Source of the DNA: Pseudomonas sp. gcc21
GTDB taxonomy: Bacteria; Pseudomonadota; Gammaproteobacteria; Pseudomonadales; Pseudomonadaceae
NCBI RefSeq assembly: GCF_012844345.1
Contig: NZ_CP051625.1
Coordinates: 2,852,001-2,916,000, forward strand
Direction: 5' to 3'
DNA: 64,000 bases
In this document: positions 54,367 to 63,808 of the stretch, piece by piece
Layout of the letters: every line of letters begins with the position of its first letter
Numbering within the stretch: position 1 is the first letter of the stretch
The notes under the pieces: model-generated
What the model was told of the DNA's origin: nothing
The model's database searches: none
Seen by the model: the letters and a program-made list of their open reading frames with translations, nothing else
Position numbers and translations under genes: made by a program

Positions 54367-54557
54367 GGGAACCTCGCTTGTTCTGAATGTGACTGCATGC
54401 AGACAAAGAGAGGCTGATCGCAGGCCGCGTCAGATAACGGCCGGGTAAAGCGAAGCAGGTGACCGGCTCAGCCTCAAATGCCTGTCATGAGGTTGTGACC
54501 GGAGAGTGATGCGAGGGTTTCCCTGTTTCGGTTAAAGCCGACGACCGCGCGATAATC

Positions 54558-54871
54558 CTGGGGGTGTAGCGCGCCTGCGCTCCGCCAGGCTCTGCAGCTC
54601 CATCAAACGCTGTCGGCGCGTCCGAACGCGGCCCGAGACGCACGCCAACCCCAGGGTGGCCAAGCCAGACGGCAGAACGCGCCGACCGGAGACCAACCCT
54701 GGGGGTGTAGCGCGCCTGCGCTACGCCAGGATCTGCGGCTCCATCAAACTTCGTCGGCGAGCAGGCGCTCGCCAACCCCAGGAAAAACCAGCCCCTCGGT
54801 CGCTCACTTAGATAAACGAATGCGCCGATCGGAGGCACGCCCTGGGGGTGTAGCGCGCCTGCGCTACGCCA
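54558..54871. repeat. REP-like hairpin cluster B (five copies, strictly alternating orientation)
   Basis: Forward copies with stem GTAGCGC-GCCT-GCGCTAC are at 54558-54588 (one mismatch), 54698-54730 and 54841-54871. Inverted copies are at 54612-54655 (degenerate, larger loop) and 54753-54782 (stem GGCGAGC-AGGC-GCTCGCC). All are flanked by CCTGGGG-type sequence. The first two forward copies are followed by a shared CTCCATCAAAC segment, so the array looks like tandemly repeated forward/inverted pairs. It lies in the 565-base gap between the ThDP operon start (54366) and the acetoacetyl-CoA synthetase stop; 54367-54557 should hold the ThDP operon promoter. Confidence 0.82.
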
Positions 54872-54931
54872 GTGTTTGCCTCACCTCGGGCTCGCCACCG
54901 AGCGAAATCTGGCAACCTCGTGAACAGACCT

Positions 54932-56887
54932 TTAACTAGCCAGCTCCGGTCGATCACGAAAGTATTCCAGCGCTTCCGGATTCGCCAGCGCATCGGTGTT
55001 CTTCACCGGTCGCCCATGAATTGTCTCGCGAACCGCCACTTCAACGATCTTGCCGCTGACCGTGCGCGGGATATCGACAACCGCAAAGATGCGCGCCGGC
55101 ACATGCCGCGGGGTGGCATTGGCGCGGATGACCTGGCGGATGCGTTGTTCCAGCGCCGCGTCCAGCGCTACGCCGTCGCGCAACCGCACCGCCAGCACGA
55201 TGCGTTCATCGCCTTGCCAGTGCTGGCCGACGGCGATGGATTCGAGCACTTCCTCAACCTTTTCGACCTGCCTATAGATCTCGGCGGTACCAATGCGCAC
55301 TCCGCCGGGGTTGAGTACCGCGTCGGACCGGCCGTGAATGATCAACCCGCCGTGCGGCGTTTCCTCTGCGTAATCGCCATGCGCCCAGACACCGGGAAAC
55401 CGCGCGAAATACGCCTTGTGAAAGCGGCTACCGTCGTCATCCCGCCAGAAGCCGACAGGCATCGACGGAAAAGGCTGCGTGCATACCAGCTCGCCTTTCT
55501 TGCCGTAAACGCGTTCGCCCTGCTCATTCCATACCTCGACCGCCATGCCCAAGCCCGCACACTGCAACTCACCGGGCCACACCGGTAGTATCGGATTGCC
55601 CAGCGCGAAGCACGAAACGATATCCGTGCCGCCAGAAATGGACGACAGACACAGGTCCGCCTCGATATCGCGATACACATATTCAAAGCCTTCCGGCGCC
55701 AGCGGCGAGCCGGTCGACAGCAGGGCTCTCAAGCGGCTCAGCTGATGGGTTTTGCGCGGTGTGCAGCCGGCCTTTTCCAGCGCGGCGATATAGCGGGCGC
55801 TGGTGCCGAATACGCTGATGCCTTCAGCATCGATCAGGTCCATCAGCCGTTGCGCTTGCGGCTCGAAGGGGGAGCCGTCGTACAGCACCAGCGTGGCGCC
55901 GACCGCCAGCCCCGAGACCAGCCAGTTCCACATCATCCAGCCACAGGTGGTGAAATAAAACAGCCTGTCCTCGGCCCCCAGGTCAGTGTGCAGGCCATGC
56001 TCCTTCAGGTGCTGCAGCAGCGTGCCGCCGGTGCCATGCACGATGCACTTGGGCACGCCGGTGGTGCCGCTGGAGTAAAGGATATACAGCGGGTGATTGA
56101 AGGGTACTGGCACGAATTTCGGCTCGCCGCCGGCCTGGTAAAAGTCCTGCCACAGGCTGGTGGGTACAACGGATTCGAAATCCGCTGAACTTGCCTCGGC
56201 GTGCGTATAGGGCACCAGCACCAGCTGCTCCAGCGAAGGCAGTTGCGCGAGGATGTCCTTGAGCTTGTCGGTGAGATCGATCTGCTTGCCGGCGTACTGA
56301 TAGCCAGCGCAGGCGATCAGCAGCTTGGGCTCGATCTGACCGAAACGATCAACCACGCCCTGGGTACCGAAATCCGGCGAGCAGGATGACCACACGGCGC
56401 CCAGGCTGGTCGCGGCGAGCATGCCCACCACCGTCTGCCAGATGTTGGGCATGCAGGCGGCAACCCGGTCGCCAGCTTCCACACCGGCTTCACGCAGCGC
56501 TCGCTGCAGCCCGGCGACGTGCGCGCTTAATTCGGCGTAACTGAGCTGCTCGCGATTGCCGCTCTCAGCGACGGCAACCAATGCAGGATGAACGTCTCGA
56601 CGGCGCAGCAGATGCTCGGCAAAATTCAGCGTCGCGCCGGGAAACCACTGCGCGCCCGGCATGGCTTCGCCTTTAAGCAGTACGTCAATAGGCGGCGTCG
56701 CAAAACGCACCTCGAAGAAATCCACAATGGCCTGCCAGAAGGCGCCGCGCTGCTCGATGCTCCAAGCGTGCAACGCCGGGTAATCAGCCAGCTCAACCTG
56801 ATGGCGCTGTTCAACATAGCGCCGAAAGTGGTCCATCCGGCTGGCAGCAATGCGGTCGGGTGAGGGCGTCCAGAACGGTGCGGGCAT
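54932..56887 (-). CDS. Acetoacetyl-CoA synthetase
   Basis: A 651-residue ANL-family ligase making acetoacetyl-CoA from acetoacetate, CoA and [23 protein letters not shown] is the AMP-binding P-loop with the VHG-x-GG variant typical of this enzyme. [32 protein letters not shown] and the late [19 protein letters not shown] (with [15 protein letters not shown] for the catalytic Lys) are conserved. The N-terminal [15 protein letters not shown] also fits. It starts 11 bases after liuE and activates the acetoacetate that HMG-CoA lyase releases, closing leucine degradation. Confidence 0.93.
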   Translation of the reverse strand: MPAPFWTPSPDRIAASRMDHFRRYVEQRHQVELADYPALHAWSIEQRGAFWQAIVDFFEVRFATPPIDVLLKGEAMPGAQWFPGATLNFAEHLLRRRDVHPALVAVAESGNREQLSYAELSAHVAGLQRALREAGVEAGDRVAACMPNIWQTVVGMLAATSLGAVWSSCSPDFGTQGVVDRFGQIEPKLLIACAGYQYAGKQIDLTDKLKDILAQLPSLEQLVLVPYTHAEASSADFESVVPTSLWQDFYQAGGEPKFVPVPFNHPLYILYSSGTTGVPKCIVHGTGGTLLQHLKEHGLHTDLGAEDRLFYFTTCGWMMWNWLVSGLAVGATLVLYDGSPFEPQAQRLMDLIDAEGISVFGTSARYIAALEKAGCTPRKTHQLSRLRALLSTGSPLAPEGFEYVYRDIEADLCLSSISGGTDIVSCFALGNPILPVWPGELQCAGLGMAVEVWNEQGERVYGKKGELVCTQPFPSMPVGFWRDDDGSRFHKAYFARFPGVWAHGDYAEETPHGGLIIHGRSDAVLNPGGVRIGTAEIYRQVEKVEEVLESIAVGQHWQGDERIVLAVRLRDGVALDAALEQRIRQVIRANATPRHVPARIFAVVDIPRTVSGKIVEVAVRETIHGRPVKNTDALANPEALEYFRDRPELAS

Positions 56888-56898
56888 AGCGGAATCCT

Positions 56899-57807
56899 TC
56901 AGGCCTGGGCCAAGATTGCCCGCGCCACACGCGAACCGTTCGGCTTGTCGAGCAGGGTGCAGATGCGTTGCCCGGCGGCGATCACCTGATCCAGATCGAC
57001 GCCGGTATGGATACCCAGCCCATTGAGCAGATAGAGCACGTCCTCTGTCGCGACGTTGCCGGTAGCACCCGCGGCGTAGGGGCAGCCGCCAAGTCCGGCG
57101 ACCGAGCTGTCGAATACGCTGATACCTTCAAGCAGTCCGGCGTAGATATTGGTCAGCGCCTGGCCGTAGGTATCGTGAAAGTGACCGGCCAGCTGCTGGC
57201 GCGGGATATCGCGGCCAACAAAATCAAACAGGCTGCGCGTCTGGCCGGCGGTGCCGACGCCGATCGTGTCCGCCAGACACACCTCATAGCAGCCCATCGC
57301 CAACAATTCAGCGGCGATGCTTGCCACCTGCTCAGGCGGCACCGCGCCTTCATAGGGGCAACCCAACACGCAGGAAATATAGCCGCGCACCCGCAGGCCA
57401 TGTTGCTGCGCCTGCTGCATGAGCGGAGTGAAGCGCGCCAGACTTTCGGCGATGGAGCAGTTGATGTTCTTCTGCGAGAACGACTCCGAGGCGGCGGCGA
57501 ACACTGCGACTTCCTTCACGTCCGCCGCCAACGCCGCGTCCAGCCCTTTGAGATTCGGCGCCAGGGCCGCATAGATCACTCCCGGGCGCTGTTTGATACC
57601 GGCAAACACCTCGGCGCTGCCGGCCATCTGTGGCACCCACTTGGGCGAGACAAAGCTGCCGACCTCGATGTATTGCAGGCCAGCGTCGGTCAGGTCATCG
57701 ACCAGCCGCACCTTGTCGGCAACGCTGATCGGCTGCTTCTCGTTCTGCAGTCCATCGCGGGGGCCCACTTCAACGAGGCGTACCTGGGTGGGCAGGCTGT
57801 GATTCAT
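56899..57807 (-). CDS. liuE: Hydroxymethylglutaryl-CoA lyase
   Basis: A 302-residue TIM-barrel lyase splitting HMG-CoA into acetyl-CoA and acetoacetate. VRLVEVGPRDGLQNEKQPIS is the N-terminal family signature with metal/catalytic Arg and Asp. GHFHDTYGQALTNIYAGL gives metal-binding His. GLGGCPYAAGATGNVATED is the active-site Cys loop. Last step of the leucine pathway. It lies 37 bases downstream of liuD and 11 bases before the acetoacetyl-CoA synthetase gene. Confidence 0.95.
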   Translation of the reverse strand: MNHSLPTQVRLVEVGPRDGLQNEKQPISVADKVRLVDDLTDAGLQYIEVGSFVSPKWVPQMAGSAEVFAGIKQRPGVIYAALAPNLKGLDAALAADVKEVAVFAAASESFSQKNINCSIAESLARFTPLMQQAQQHGLRVRGYISCVLGCPYEGAVPPEQVASIAAELLAMGCYEVCLADTIGVGTAGQTRSLFDFVGRDIPRQQLAGHFHDTYGQALTNIYAGLLEGISVFDSSVAGLGGCPYAAGATGNVATEDVLYLLNGLGIHTGVDLDQVIAAGQRICTLLDKPNGSRVARAILAQA

Positions 57808-57844
57808 GCTGTCTGGTCCTTTAATGATGCTCAGCGTCGCTGCG

Positions 57845-59752
57845 CTATTGGGCTTCAGCGGGGCTTTGCAGGTCTATCAATACCGCGCCTTCGGCCACCA
57901 TCGCCCCTTCAGCGTAGAAAATCTCGCGCACCTGTCCGGCGGCCGGGGCGCGAATACTATGCTCCATCTTCATTGCCTCCAGCACAACCAGCGGCGCGCC
58001 GGCGGCCACCTCATCCCCGGTCTGCACCAACACCCGAACGATGTTGCCGTTCATCGGCGCGGTCAGGCTGCCCTGCGGCGCAAGGGAAGCCTGCACGTCC
58101 GCCAGCGGATCGACGGCCCGTACCGCCAGCCAGTCGTGGTGCCAGTGCAGGTACAGCGTCGCGCCCTGGCGAATGTATTGTGCGGCAGCGGTTGCCGCGT
58201 GATCGGCGCAGGGGACTATTCGCTTACGTTCACCGGCGCAGCTCAGATGCAATGGCTGGGCAGCGCTCAGGCCCGCGCGCCAGCCAGTGAGGCGGCTCCA
58301 GGGCGAATACATATCACCGTGCCGCTGGATAGGCGGTTCAGTGGCAAGCCAGGCATCAGCGGCGGCCTGCCAGAACGCATCAGCCAAGGGCTCGGGCGTG
58401 GGTAGCAACTGCGCCTCGTACTGCGGAATGAAATCGGTATCCAGCTCCGCCGCAGCAAAGGCCGGATGGGCTATGACCCGCGTCAGAAACGCCAGATTGG
58501 TGTGCAGCCCGCCAACCACTGTTTCGCCGAGCATTTGCAGCAACCGCCGTCTGGCCAGCTCCCGCGTCTCGCCCCAGGCAATCAGCTTGGCGAGCATCGG
58601 ATCATAGAAGGGTGAAACCTCATCACCTTGCTCAACGCCGCTATCTACCCGGCGGCCGGGACCCGCCGCCGGCTCGCGGTACAGCTCAAGCCGGCCCGTT
58701 GACGGCAGAAACCCGCTGGCAGGATCCTCGGCATAAAGCCGCACTTCGATCGCGTGACCATTGAGCGGTACCTGCGATTGGCCCAGCGGCAGCGGCTCAC
58801 CCTCGGCGATGCGTATCTGCCAGGCGACCAGATCCAGCCCGGTGATGGCTTCAGTGACTGGATGCTCGACCTGCAACCGGGTGTTCATCTCCATGAAGAA
58901 GAAGTCGCCACGCTCGTCGAGCAGGAACTCAACAGTCCCGGCACCCACATAACCGATCGCCTGTGCTGCCTTGACCGCCGCTTCGCCCATGGCGGCACGT
59001 AGCGCGGGCGTCAGGCCGGGAGCTGGCGCTTCCTCGACGACTTTCTGATGTCGCCGCTGGATGGAACAATCGCGTTCGTTGAGGTAGATACAGCCACCAT
59101 GCCGATCAGCGAACACCTGGATCTCGATATGCAGGGGCTTGAGCAGATATTTCTCAACCAGTATCCGCTCATCACCGAAGGATGACCGCGCTTCCCGTTG
59201 CGCCGAGGCCAATGCCTCGGCCAGCTCGGATTCGGACTCGACCACCTTCATGCCCTTGCCGCCACCGCCCGCGCTGGCCTTGAGCAGCACCGGATAACCG
59301 ATACGTGACGCTTCATCCCGGAAGGTTTCAAGGCTCTGGTCTGCGCCATGATAGCCTGGCACCAGTGGCACACCGGCCTCATGCATCAAGGCCTTGGCGG
59401 CGGATTTGCTGCCCATGGCGTCGATGGCCGACGCAGGCGGGCCAAGCAGGATCAACCCGGCGGCTTCGATGGCGCGGGCGAACTCGGCATTCTCCGAGAG
59501 GAAACCGTAGCCCGGGTGAATCGCCTGACAGCCGCTCCGGCGTGCGGCCTCGATGATGGCATCTATGCGCAGATAACTTTCGGCGGGCTTGGCTCCGCCC
59601 AGCGCGACTGCCAGGTCTGCCTCGCGCACATGACGCGCGTCATGGTCGATGTCGCTGTGCACAGCCACGGAGACAATGCCCAACTCGCGGCAGGTGCGCA
59701 TGATCCGGCAGGCAATTTCGCCGCGATTGGCGACCAGCAGGCGACTGATCAT
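57845..59752 (-). CDS. liuD: Methylcrotonyl-CoA carboxylase, biotin-containing alpha subunit
   Basis: A 635-residue biotin carboxylase/carrier protein. LLVANRGEIACRIMRTCREL starts the biotin-carboxylase domain (1-445). The ATP-grasp loop is KASAGGGGKGMKVVES, and EMNTRLQVEHPVTEAI is the active site. The C-terminal biotinyl domain (about 565-633) ends with VVLEAMKMEHS, whose Lys carries biotin. The start at 59752 overlaps the liuC stop by four bases (ATGA), which is preferred over a GTG three codons upstream. With LiuB it carboxylates 3-methylcrotonyl-CoA. Confidence 0.95.
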   Translation of the reverse strand: MISRLLVANRGEIACRIMRTCRELGIVSVAVHSDIDHDARHVREADLAVALGGAKPAESYLRIDAIIEAARRSGCQAIHPGYGFLSENAEFARAIEAAGLILLGPPASAIDAMGSKSAAKALMHEAGVPLVPGYHGADQSLETFRDEASRIGYPVLLKASAGGGGKGMKVVESESELAEALASAQREARSSFGDERILVEKYLLKPLHIEIQVFADRHGGCIYLNERDCSIQRRHQKVVEEAPAPGLTPALRAAMGEAAVKAAQAIGYVGAGTVEFLLDERGDFFFMEMNTRLQVEHPVTEAITGLDLVAWQIRIAEGEPLPLGQSQVPLNGHAIEVRLYAEDPASGFLPSTGRLELYREPAAGPGRRVDSGVEQGDEVSPFYDPMLAKLIAWGETRELARRRLLQMLGETVVGGLHTNLAFLTRVIAHPAFAAAELDTDFIPQYEAQLLPTPEPLADAFWQAAADAWLATEPPIQRHGDMYSPWSRLTGWRAGLSAAQPLHLSCAGERKRIVPCADHAATAAAQYIRQGATLYLHWHHDWLAVRAVDPLADVQASLAPQGSLTAPMNGNIVRVLVQTGDEVAAGAPLVVLEAMKMEHSIRAPAAGQVREIFYAEGAMVAEGAVLIDLQSPAEAQ

Positions 59753-60540
59753 GCTTGCCACACCGGTTTGCGTTTTTCCAGAAATGCCTTCAGCCCTTCC
59801 TGACCTTCGGGACTGACACGAATGCGCGCGATGGCCGCTTCGGTGTAACGGCGCAGCGGTGTGGAAAACTCGCCCTGCTTGACCTCCAGCATCAACAGCT
59901 TGGTGGCGCGCATGGCCGCAGGACTGTTCAGCAACATATTGTCGATCCAGCCCTGCAGGGCATGGTCAAGACTGTCGGCCGGATAGCACTCAGCAAGCAA
60001 TCCCAGCTCGCGGGCGGTCCGGCCATCGAAGCGCTCGGCGGTCAGCGCATAGCGCCGGGTAGAGCGCGCGCCCATGGCCTGCACGACAAAGGGGCTGACC
60101 ACGGCCGGTATCAAGCCGATACGCACCTCCGACAGGCAGAACTGCGCCTCTTCCGCGCCGATCGCCATATCGCAACAACTCACCAGTCCCAGCGCGCCGC
60201 CGTAGGCCGCGCCATGCACCACGGCCAGCGTTGGCAGCCGCAGCTGACTGAGGCTGGTCATCAGTTGCGCCAGCTCACGGGCGTCGTTGAGATTGGCGTT
60301 GTAGTCCAGCTCCGCCGAGGCCTGCATCCAGGCCAGGTCTGCGCCAGCGGAGAAATGCCGGCCGCGCCCGCGCAGAATCAGAAAGCGCAGCGAATCATCC
60401 GCTTGCACCTGATCGATGGCCTGCAGCAGCTCGGCGATCATCTCGGCGTTAAAGGCGTTGTTCTTGTCCGGCCGGTTGAGCCACAGGGTGGCGACGCCCT
60501 GCGCATCACGTTCCAGCTCAATGGTATTGAAATCAGTCAT
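59749..60540 (-). CDS. liuC: Methylglutaconyl-CoA hydratase
   Basis: A 263-residue crotonase. RGRGRHFSAGADLAWM is the oxyanion-hole region for CoA thioesters. AVVHGAAYGGALGLVSCCDM and FCLSEVRIGLIPAVVSPFV contain the second oxyanion glycines and the catalytic Glu. It hydrates 3-methylglutaconyl-CoA to HMG-CoA. The ATG at 60540 is chosen by family N-terminus (MTDFNTIELERDAQG) and a GGAAG upstream; the frame open to 60741 runs through a repeat element. It overlaps liuD. Confidence 0.93.
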   Translation of the reverse strand: MTDFNTIELERDAQGVATLWLNRPDKNNAFNAEMIAELLQAIDQVQADDSLRFLILRGRGRHFSAGADLAWMQASAELDYNANLNDARELAQLMTSLSQLRLPTLAVVHGAAYGGALGLVSCCDMAIGAEEAQFCLSEVRIGLIPAVVSPFVVQAMGARSTRRYALTAERFDGRTARELGLLAECYPADSLDHALQGWIDNMLLNSPAAMRATKLLMLEVKQGEFSTPLRRYTEAAIARIRVSPEGQEGLKAFLEKRKPVWQA

Positions 60541-60575
60541 ACGTCTGTCTTCCGCTGTCTGTGGAGCCGTGCCTA

Positions 60576-60749
60576 AGGGTCTGATGCCGTTTCGTCGCGA
60601 GTCGCGTTGCTGTGTCAAATGATGCCAGGCAAGGCGCGGGACGCAGGTAATGGTTGCTCCCTTGCCAAGTCTCGCAACGCCGCATGGCGTCATTTGCCAC
60701 GCAACCCGAAGGGACGGGTCGCGGCCGTGCCGAAACGGCAACAGACCCT
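60576..60749. mobile_element. 174-bp MITE-like element in the liuB-liuC gap
   Basis: The ends AGGGTCTGATGCCGTTTCG (60576-60594) and CGAAACGGCAACAGACCCT (60731-60749) are inverted repeats, 18 of 19 matching. Inside, CAAATGATGCCAGGC and the complement of GCATGGCGTCATTTG continue the inverted similarity. No coding capacity. The element begins two bases after the liuB stop codon, so the liu transcript would carry it as a hairpin. It is different in sequence from the elements at 2084 and 31241. Confidence 0.65.
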
Positions 60750-60751
60750 AC

Positions 60752-62356
60752 TCACATTCTGAATACACCGAACCGCGTCGGCTCAATGGGTGCGTTAAGG
60801 GCGGCGGAAATCGCCAGACCGAGGACATCCCGGGTCTGCGCCGGGTCGATCACGCCATCATCCCAGAGGCGGGCACTGGAATAATAAGGGTGCCCCTGAT
60901 GTTCATACTGATCGAGAATCGGCTGGCGCAACGCCTGTTCCTGATCAATGGAGAACGTCTCGCCGTGGCGTTCGGCCTGTTCGCGCTTGACCTGCACCAG
61001 CACGCCGGCGGCCTGTTCGGCGCCCATCACACCGATACGCGCATTCGGCCACATCCACAGAAAACGCGGATCGTAGGCCCGGCCACACATGCCGTAATTG
61101 CCGGCGCCAAAGCTGCCGCCGATGATGACGGTGAACTTGGGCACGCGGGCGCAGGCCACCGCGGCGACCAGTTTGGCGCCGTGTTTGGCGATGCCGCCGG
61201 CCTCGTATTTTTGCCCGACCATGAAACCGGTGATGTTCTGCAAAAACAGCAACGGAATGCCGCGTTGGCAGGCCAGTTCAATGAAATGCGCGCCCTTTTG
61301 CGCTGACTCGCTGAACAACACGCCGTTATTCGCCAGTATCGCCACGGGGTAACCGTGCAGGTGGGCAAAGCCGCATACCAAAGTGGTACCGAACAACGCC
61401 TTGAACTCATCGAACGCGCTGTCATCAACCAGCCGGGCAATCACTTCGCGCACCTCGAGCGGCTGCTTGGGGTCGGCAGGGATCAGCCCGTACAACTCCT
61501 CTGCCGGGAAGCGCGGAGCAATTGGCCCGCGGCTGTTCAGTACGCCCTGCTTGCGCCAGTTGAGATGGGCGATACAGCGGCGGGCCAATGCCAACGCGTG
61601 TTCATCGTCCTCGGCATAATGATCGGCCACGCCCGAGGACCGGCAGTGCACATCGGCACCGCCCAGCTCCTCGGCGCTGACCACTTCGCCGGTGGCGGCT
61701 TTCACCAAAGGCGGGCCGGCGAGAAAGATGGTCGCCTGGTTACGCACCATGATGGCTTCATCCGCCATGGCCGGCACATAGGCACCGCCCGCCGTGCAGG
61801 AGCCCATCACCACGGCAATCTGCGGAATGCCCTGGGCGCTCATGTTGGCCTGATTGAAGAAGATGCGCCCGAAGTGTTCGCGATCAGGGAACACCTCGTC
61901 CTGACGCGGCAGGTTGGCTCCGCCGGAATCGACCAGATAGATACAGGGAAGGCGGTTTTCGTTGGCGATGGCCTGGGCGCGCAGATGCTTTTTGACGGTG
62001 AGCGGGTAGTAAGTGCCGCCTTTCACCGTCGCATCGTTGGCGACGATCAGGCACTCGACGCCTTCGACACGGCCGATGCCGGCAATCAGCCCGGCGGCAG
62101 GCACGGCTTCATCGTAGACATCATGCGCGGCCAACTGGCCTATTTCGAGAAAGGGCGAGCCGGGATCGAGCAGGGTATCGATACGCTGACGCGGCAGCAG
62201 CTTGCCGCGGGACAGATGCCGCTCCTGCGCCTTGGCACCGCCGCCTTCGGCAATGCGCGCCAGCAATAGATGGAGTTCCTCGACCAATGCACGCATGGCG
62301 CTGGCGTTCTCGATGAATTCGCTGGATTGCGGGTTGATGTGGGTGTTGAGAATCAT
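60752..62356 (-). CDS. liuB: Methylcrotonyl-CoA carboxylase, beta (carboxyltransferase) subunit
   Basis: A 534-residue carboxyltransferase. [40 protein letters not shown] and [20 protein letters not shown] belong to the N half. [20 protein letters not shown] and [16 protein letters not shown], plus [19 protein letters not shown], belong to the C half; the glycine loops form the two oxyanion holes. It transfers carboxyl from LiuD biotin to 3-methylcrotonyl-CoA. It is separated from liuA by a REP cluster and from liuC by another repeat. Confidence 0.95.
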   Translation of the reverse strand: MILNTHINPQSSEFIENASAMRALVEELHLLLARIAEGGGAKAQERHLSRGKLLPRQRIDTLLDPGSPFLEIGQLAAHDVYDEAVPAAGLIAGIGRVEGVECLIVANDATVKGGTYYPLTVKKHLRAQAIANENRLPCIYLVDSGGANLPRQDEVFPDREHFGRIFFNQANMSAQGIPQIAVVMGSCTAGGAYVPAMADEAIMVRNQATIFLAGPPLVKAATGEVVSAEELGGADVHCRSSGVADHYAEDDEHALALARRCIAHLNWRKQGVLNSRGPIAPRFPAEELYGLIPADPKQPLEVREVIARLVDDSAFDEFKALFGTTLVCGFAHLHGYPVAILANNGVLFSESAQKGAHFIELACQRGIPLLFLQNITGFMVGQKYEAGGIAKHGAKLVAAVACARVPKFTVIIGGSFGAGNYGMCGRAYDPRFLWMWPNARIGVMGAEQAAGVLVQVKREQAERHGETFSIDQEQALRQPILDQYEHQGHPYYSSARLWDDGVIDPAQTRDVLGLAISAALNAPIEPTRFGVFRM

Positions 62357-62378
62357 GAGATGCTGGCTCGCAAGGCTA

Positions 62379-62589
62379 CCTGGGGGTGTAGCGCGCCTGC
62401 GCTACGCCGATGATTTTTGCCGCAGCGAGACCCCCCATTTAGACGGACCACTTTATTAAACCCGCGTCCCATAGCGAATTTAGTGCTGACTGCAAGCTGT
62501 CGTCGAGCCGGCGCTCGACAACCCCAGGACGGCAGCCCCGATTGCGCGGATTCACTTCCCTGGGGGTGTAGCGCGCCTGCGCTACGCCA
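62379..62589. repeat. REP-like hairpin cluster C (forward-inverted-forward) between liuA and liuB
   Basis: Forward copies are at 62379-62409 and 62559-62589 (GTAGCGC-GCCT-GCGCTAC). An inverted copy at 62500-62529 has stem GTCGAGC-CGGC-GCTCGAC followed by AACCCCAGG. It occupies most of the 288-base gap between liuA and liuB and would be transcribed if the operon is read through from liuA. Confidence 0.82.
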
Positions 62590-62644
62590 AGGTCTTACTC
62601 CCACGCAGTACTCGACGAGCCCGGAAAATGTCGGGTGCGATAGC

Positions 62645-63808
62645 TCAGCGCGTCTCATTAAACAGCTCCCGCCCAATCAGCATGCGCCGTATCTCGCTGG
62701 TGCCCGCGCCGATTTCGTAAAGCTTTGCGTCGCGCAGCAGGCGGCCGGTGGGGTAGTCATTGATATATCCGTTGCCGCCGAGAATCTGGATCGCATCGAG
62801 GGCCATCTGCGTGGCGCGCTCGGCGGTGTAAAGGATTACCCCCGCGGCGTCTTTGCGCGTGGTTTCGCCGCGATCACAGGCCTGAGCCACGGCGTACAGA
62901 TAGGCACGGCTGGCGTTGAGCTGGGTATACATGTCGGCGACCTTGCCCTGGATCAGCTGAAACTCACCGATGGCCTGGCCGAACTGCTGGCGCTCATGAA
63001 TATAGGGCAGCACGGCATCCAGACAGGCCTGCATGATGCCCAGCGGGCCACCAGACAGCACCACGCGCTCGTAGTCCAGGCCACTCATCAATACGCGCGC
63101 GCCACCGTTGAGTTCACCGAGCAGGTTTTCCTCAGGCACTTCAACGTCGTCGAAAAACAGCTGACAGGTGTTGGAGCCGCGCATCCCCAGTTTGTCGAAC
63201 TTGTCGCCCCGGCTGAAGCCGAGCCAGTCGCGCTCGACAATGAATGCACTGATGCTGCGCGAGCCGCCTTCGGGCTCGGTTTTGGCGTAGATGACATAGA
63301 CGTGGGCGTCCGGACCGTTGGTAATCCAGGTCTTGCTGCCATTCAGGACATACCGGTCGCCACGGCGATCGGCGCGGAGCGACATGCTCATCACATCCGA
63401 ACCGGCGTTGGGTTCGCTCATGGCCAGCGCACCCACGTGCTCGCCGCTGATCAGCTTGGGCAGATAGCGCGCCTTCTGCTCGGCGGTGCCGTTGCGGTGG
63501 ATCTGGTTGACGCAGAGATTGGAGTGCGCGCCGTAGGACAGGGCGACCGAGGCAGAGCCACGGCTGATCTCCTCCATGGCGATGATGTGGGCGAGGTAAC
63601 CCAGGCCAGCGCCGCCGTATTGCTCCTCAACCGTGATGCCGAGCAGACCCAGATCGCCGAAACGACGCCACATCCCGGCGGGAAATTGGTTGTCACGATC
63701 AATGGCAGCGGCGTGCGGGGCCAATTCTGCCGCGACGAAGGATTGAACCTGGTCGCGCAACATGTCCAGCGTCTCGCCCAGGGCAAAACCAAGGCTTGGG
63801 TAATTCAT
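62645..63808 (-). CDS. liuA: Isovaleryl-CoA dehydrogenase
   Basis: The product has 387 residues, the usual length of LiuA. It is an acyl-CoA dehydrogenase oxidising isovaleryl-CoA to 3-methylcrotonyl-CoA and passing electrons to [23 protein letters not shown] is the family N-terminus. [19 protein letters not shown] is the FAD-binding signature and [20 protein letters not shown] the middle beta domain. [21 protein letters not shown], then [20 protein letters not shown], are the C-terminal signature. The catalytic Glu is expected near [12 protein letters not shown]. The start is the ATG at 63808, not the GTG two codons earlier. First gene of the liu operon in the window. Confidence 0.95.
   Translation of the reverse strand: MNYPSLGFALGETLDMLRDQVQSFVAAELAPHAAAIDRDNQFPAGMWRRFGDLGLLGITVEEQYGGAGLGYLAHIIAMEEISRGSASVALSYGAHSNLCVNQIHRNGTAEQKARYLPKLISGEHVGALAMSEPNAGSDVMSMSLRADRRGDRYVLNGSKTWITNGPDAHVYVIYAKTEPEGGSRSISAFIVERDWLGFSRGDKFDKLGMRGSNTCQLFFDDVEVPEENLLGELNGGARVLMSGLDYERVVLSGGPLGIMQACLDAVLPYIHERQQFGQAIGEFQLIQGKVADMYTQLNASRAYLYAVAQACDRGETTRKDAAGVILYTAERATQMALDAIQILGGNGYINDYPTGRLLRDAKLYEIGAGTSEIRRMLIGRELFNETR

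Noticed and set aside
56968..58290. 440-codon open frame on the plus strand
   Set aside because: Antisense to liuE and the end of liuD; no recognisable domain.
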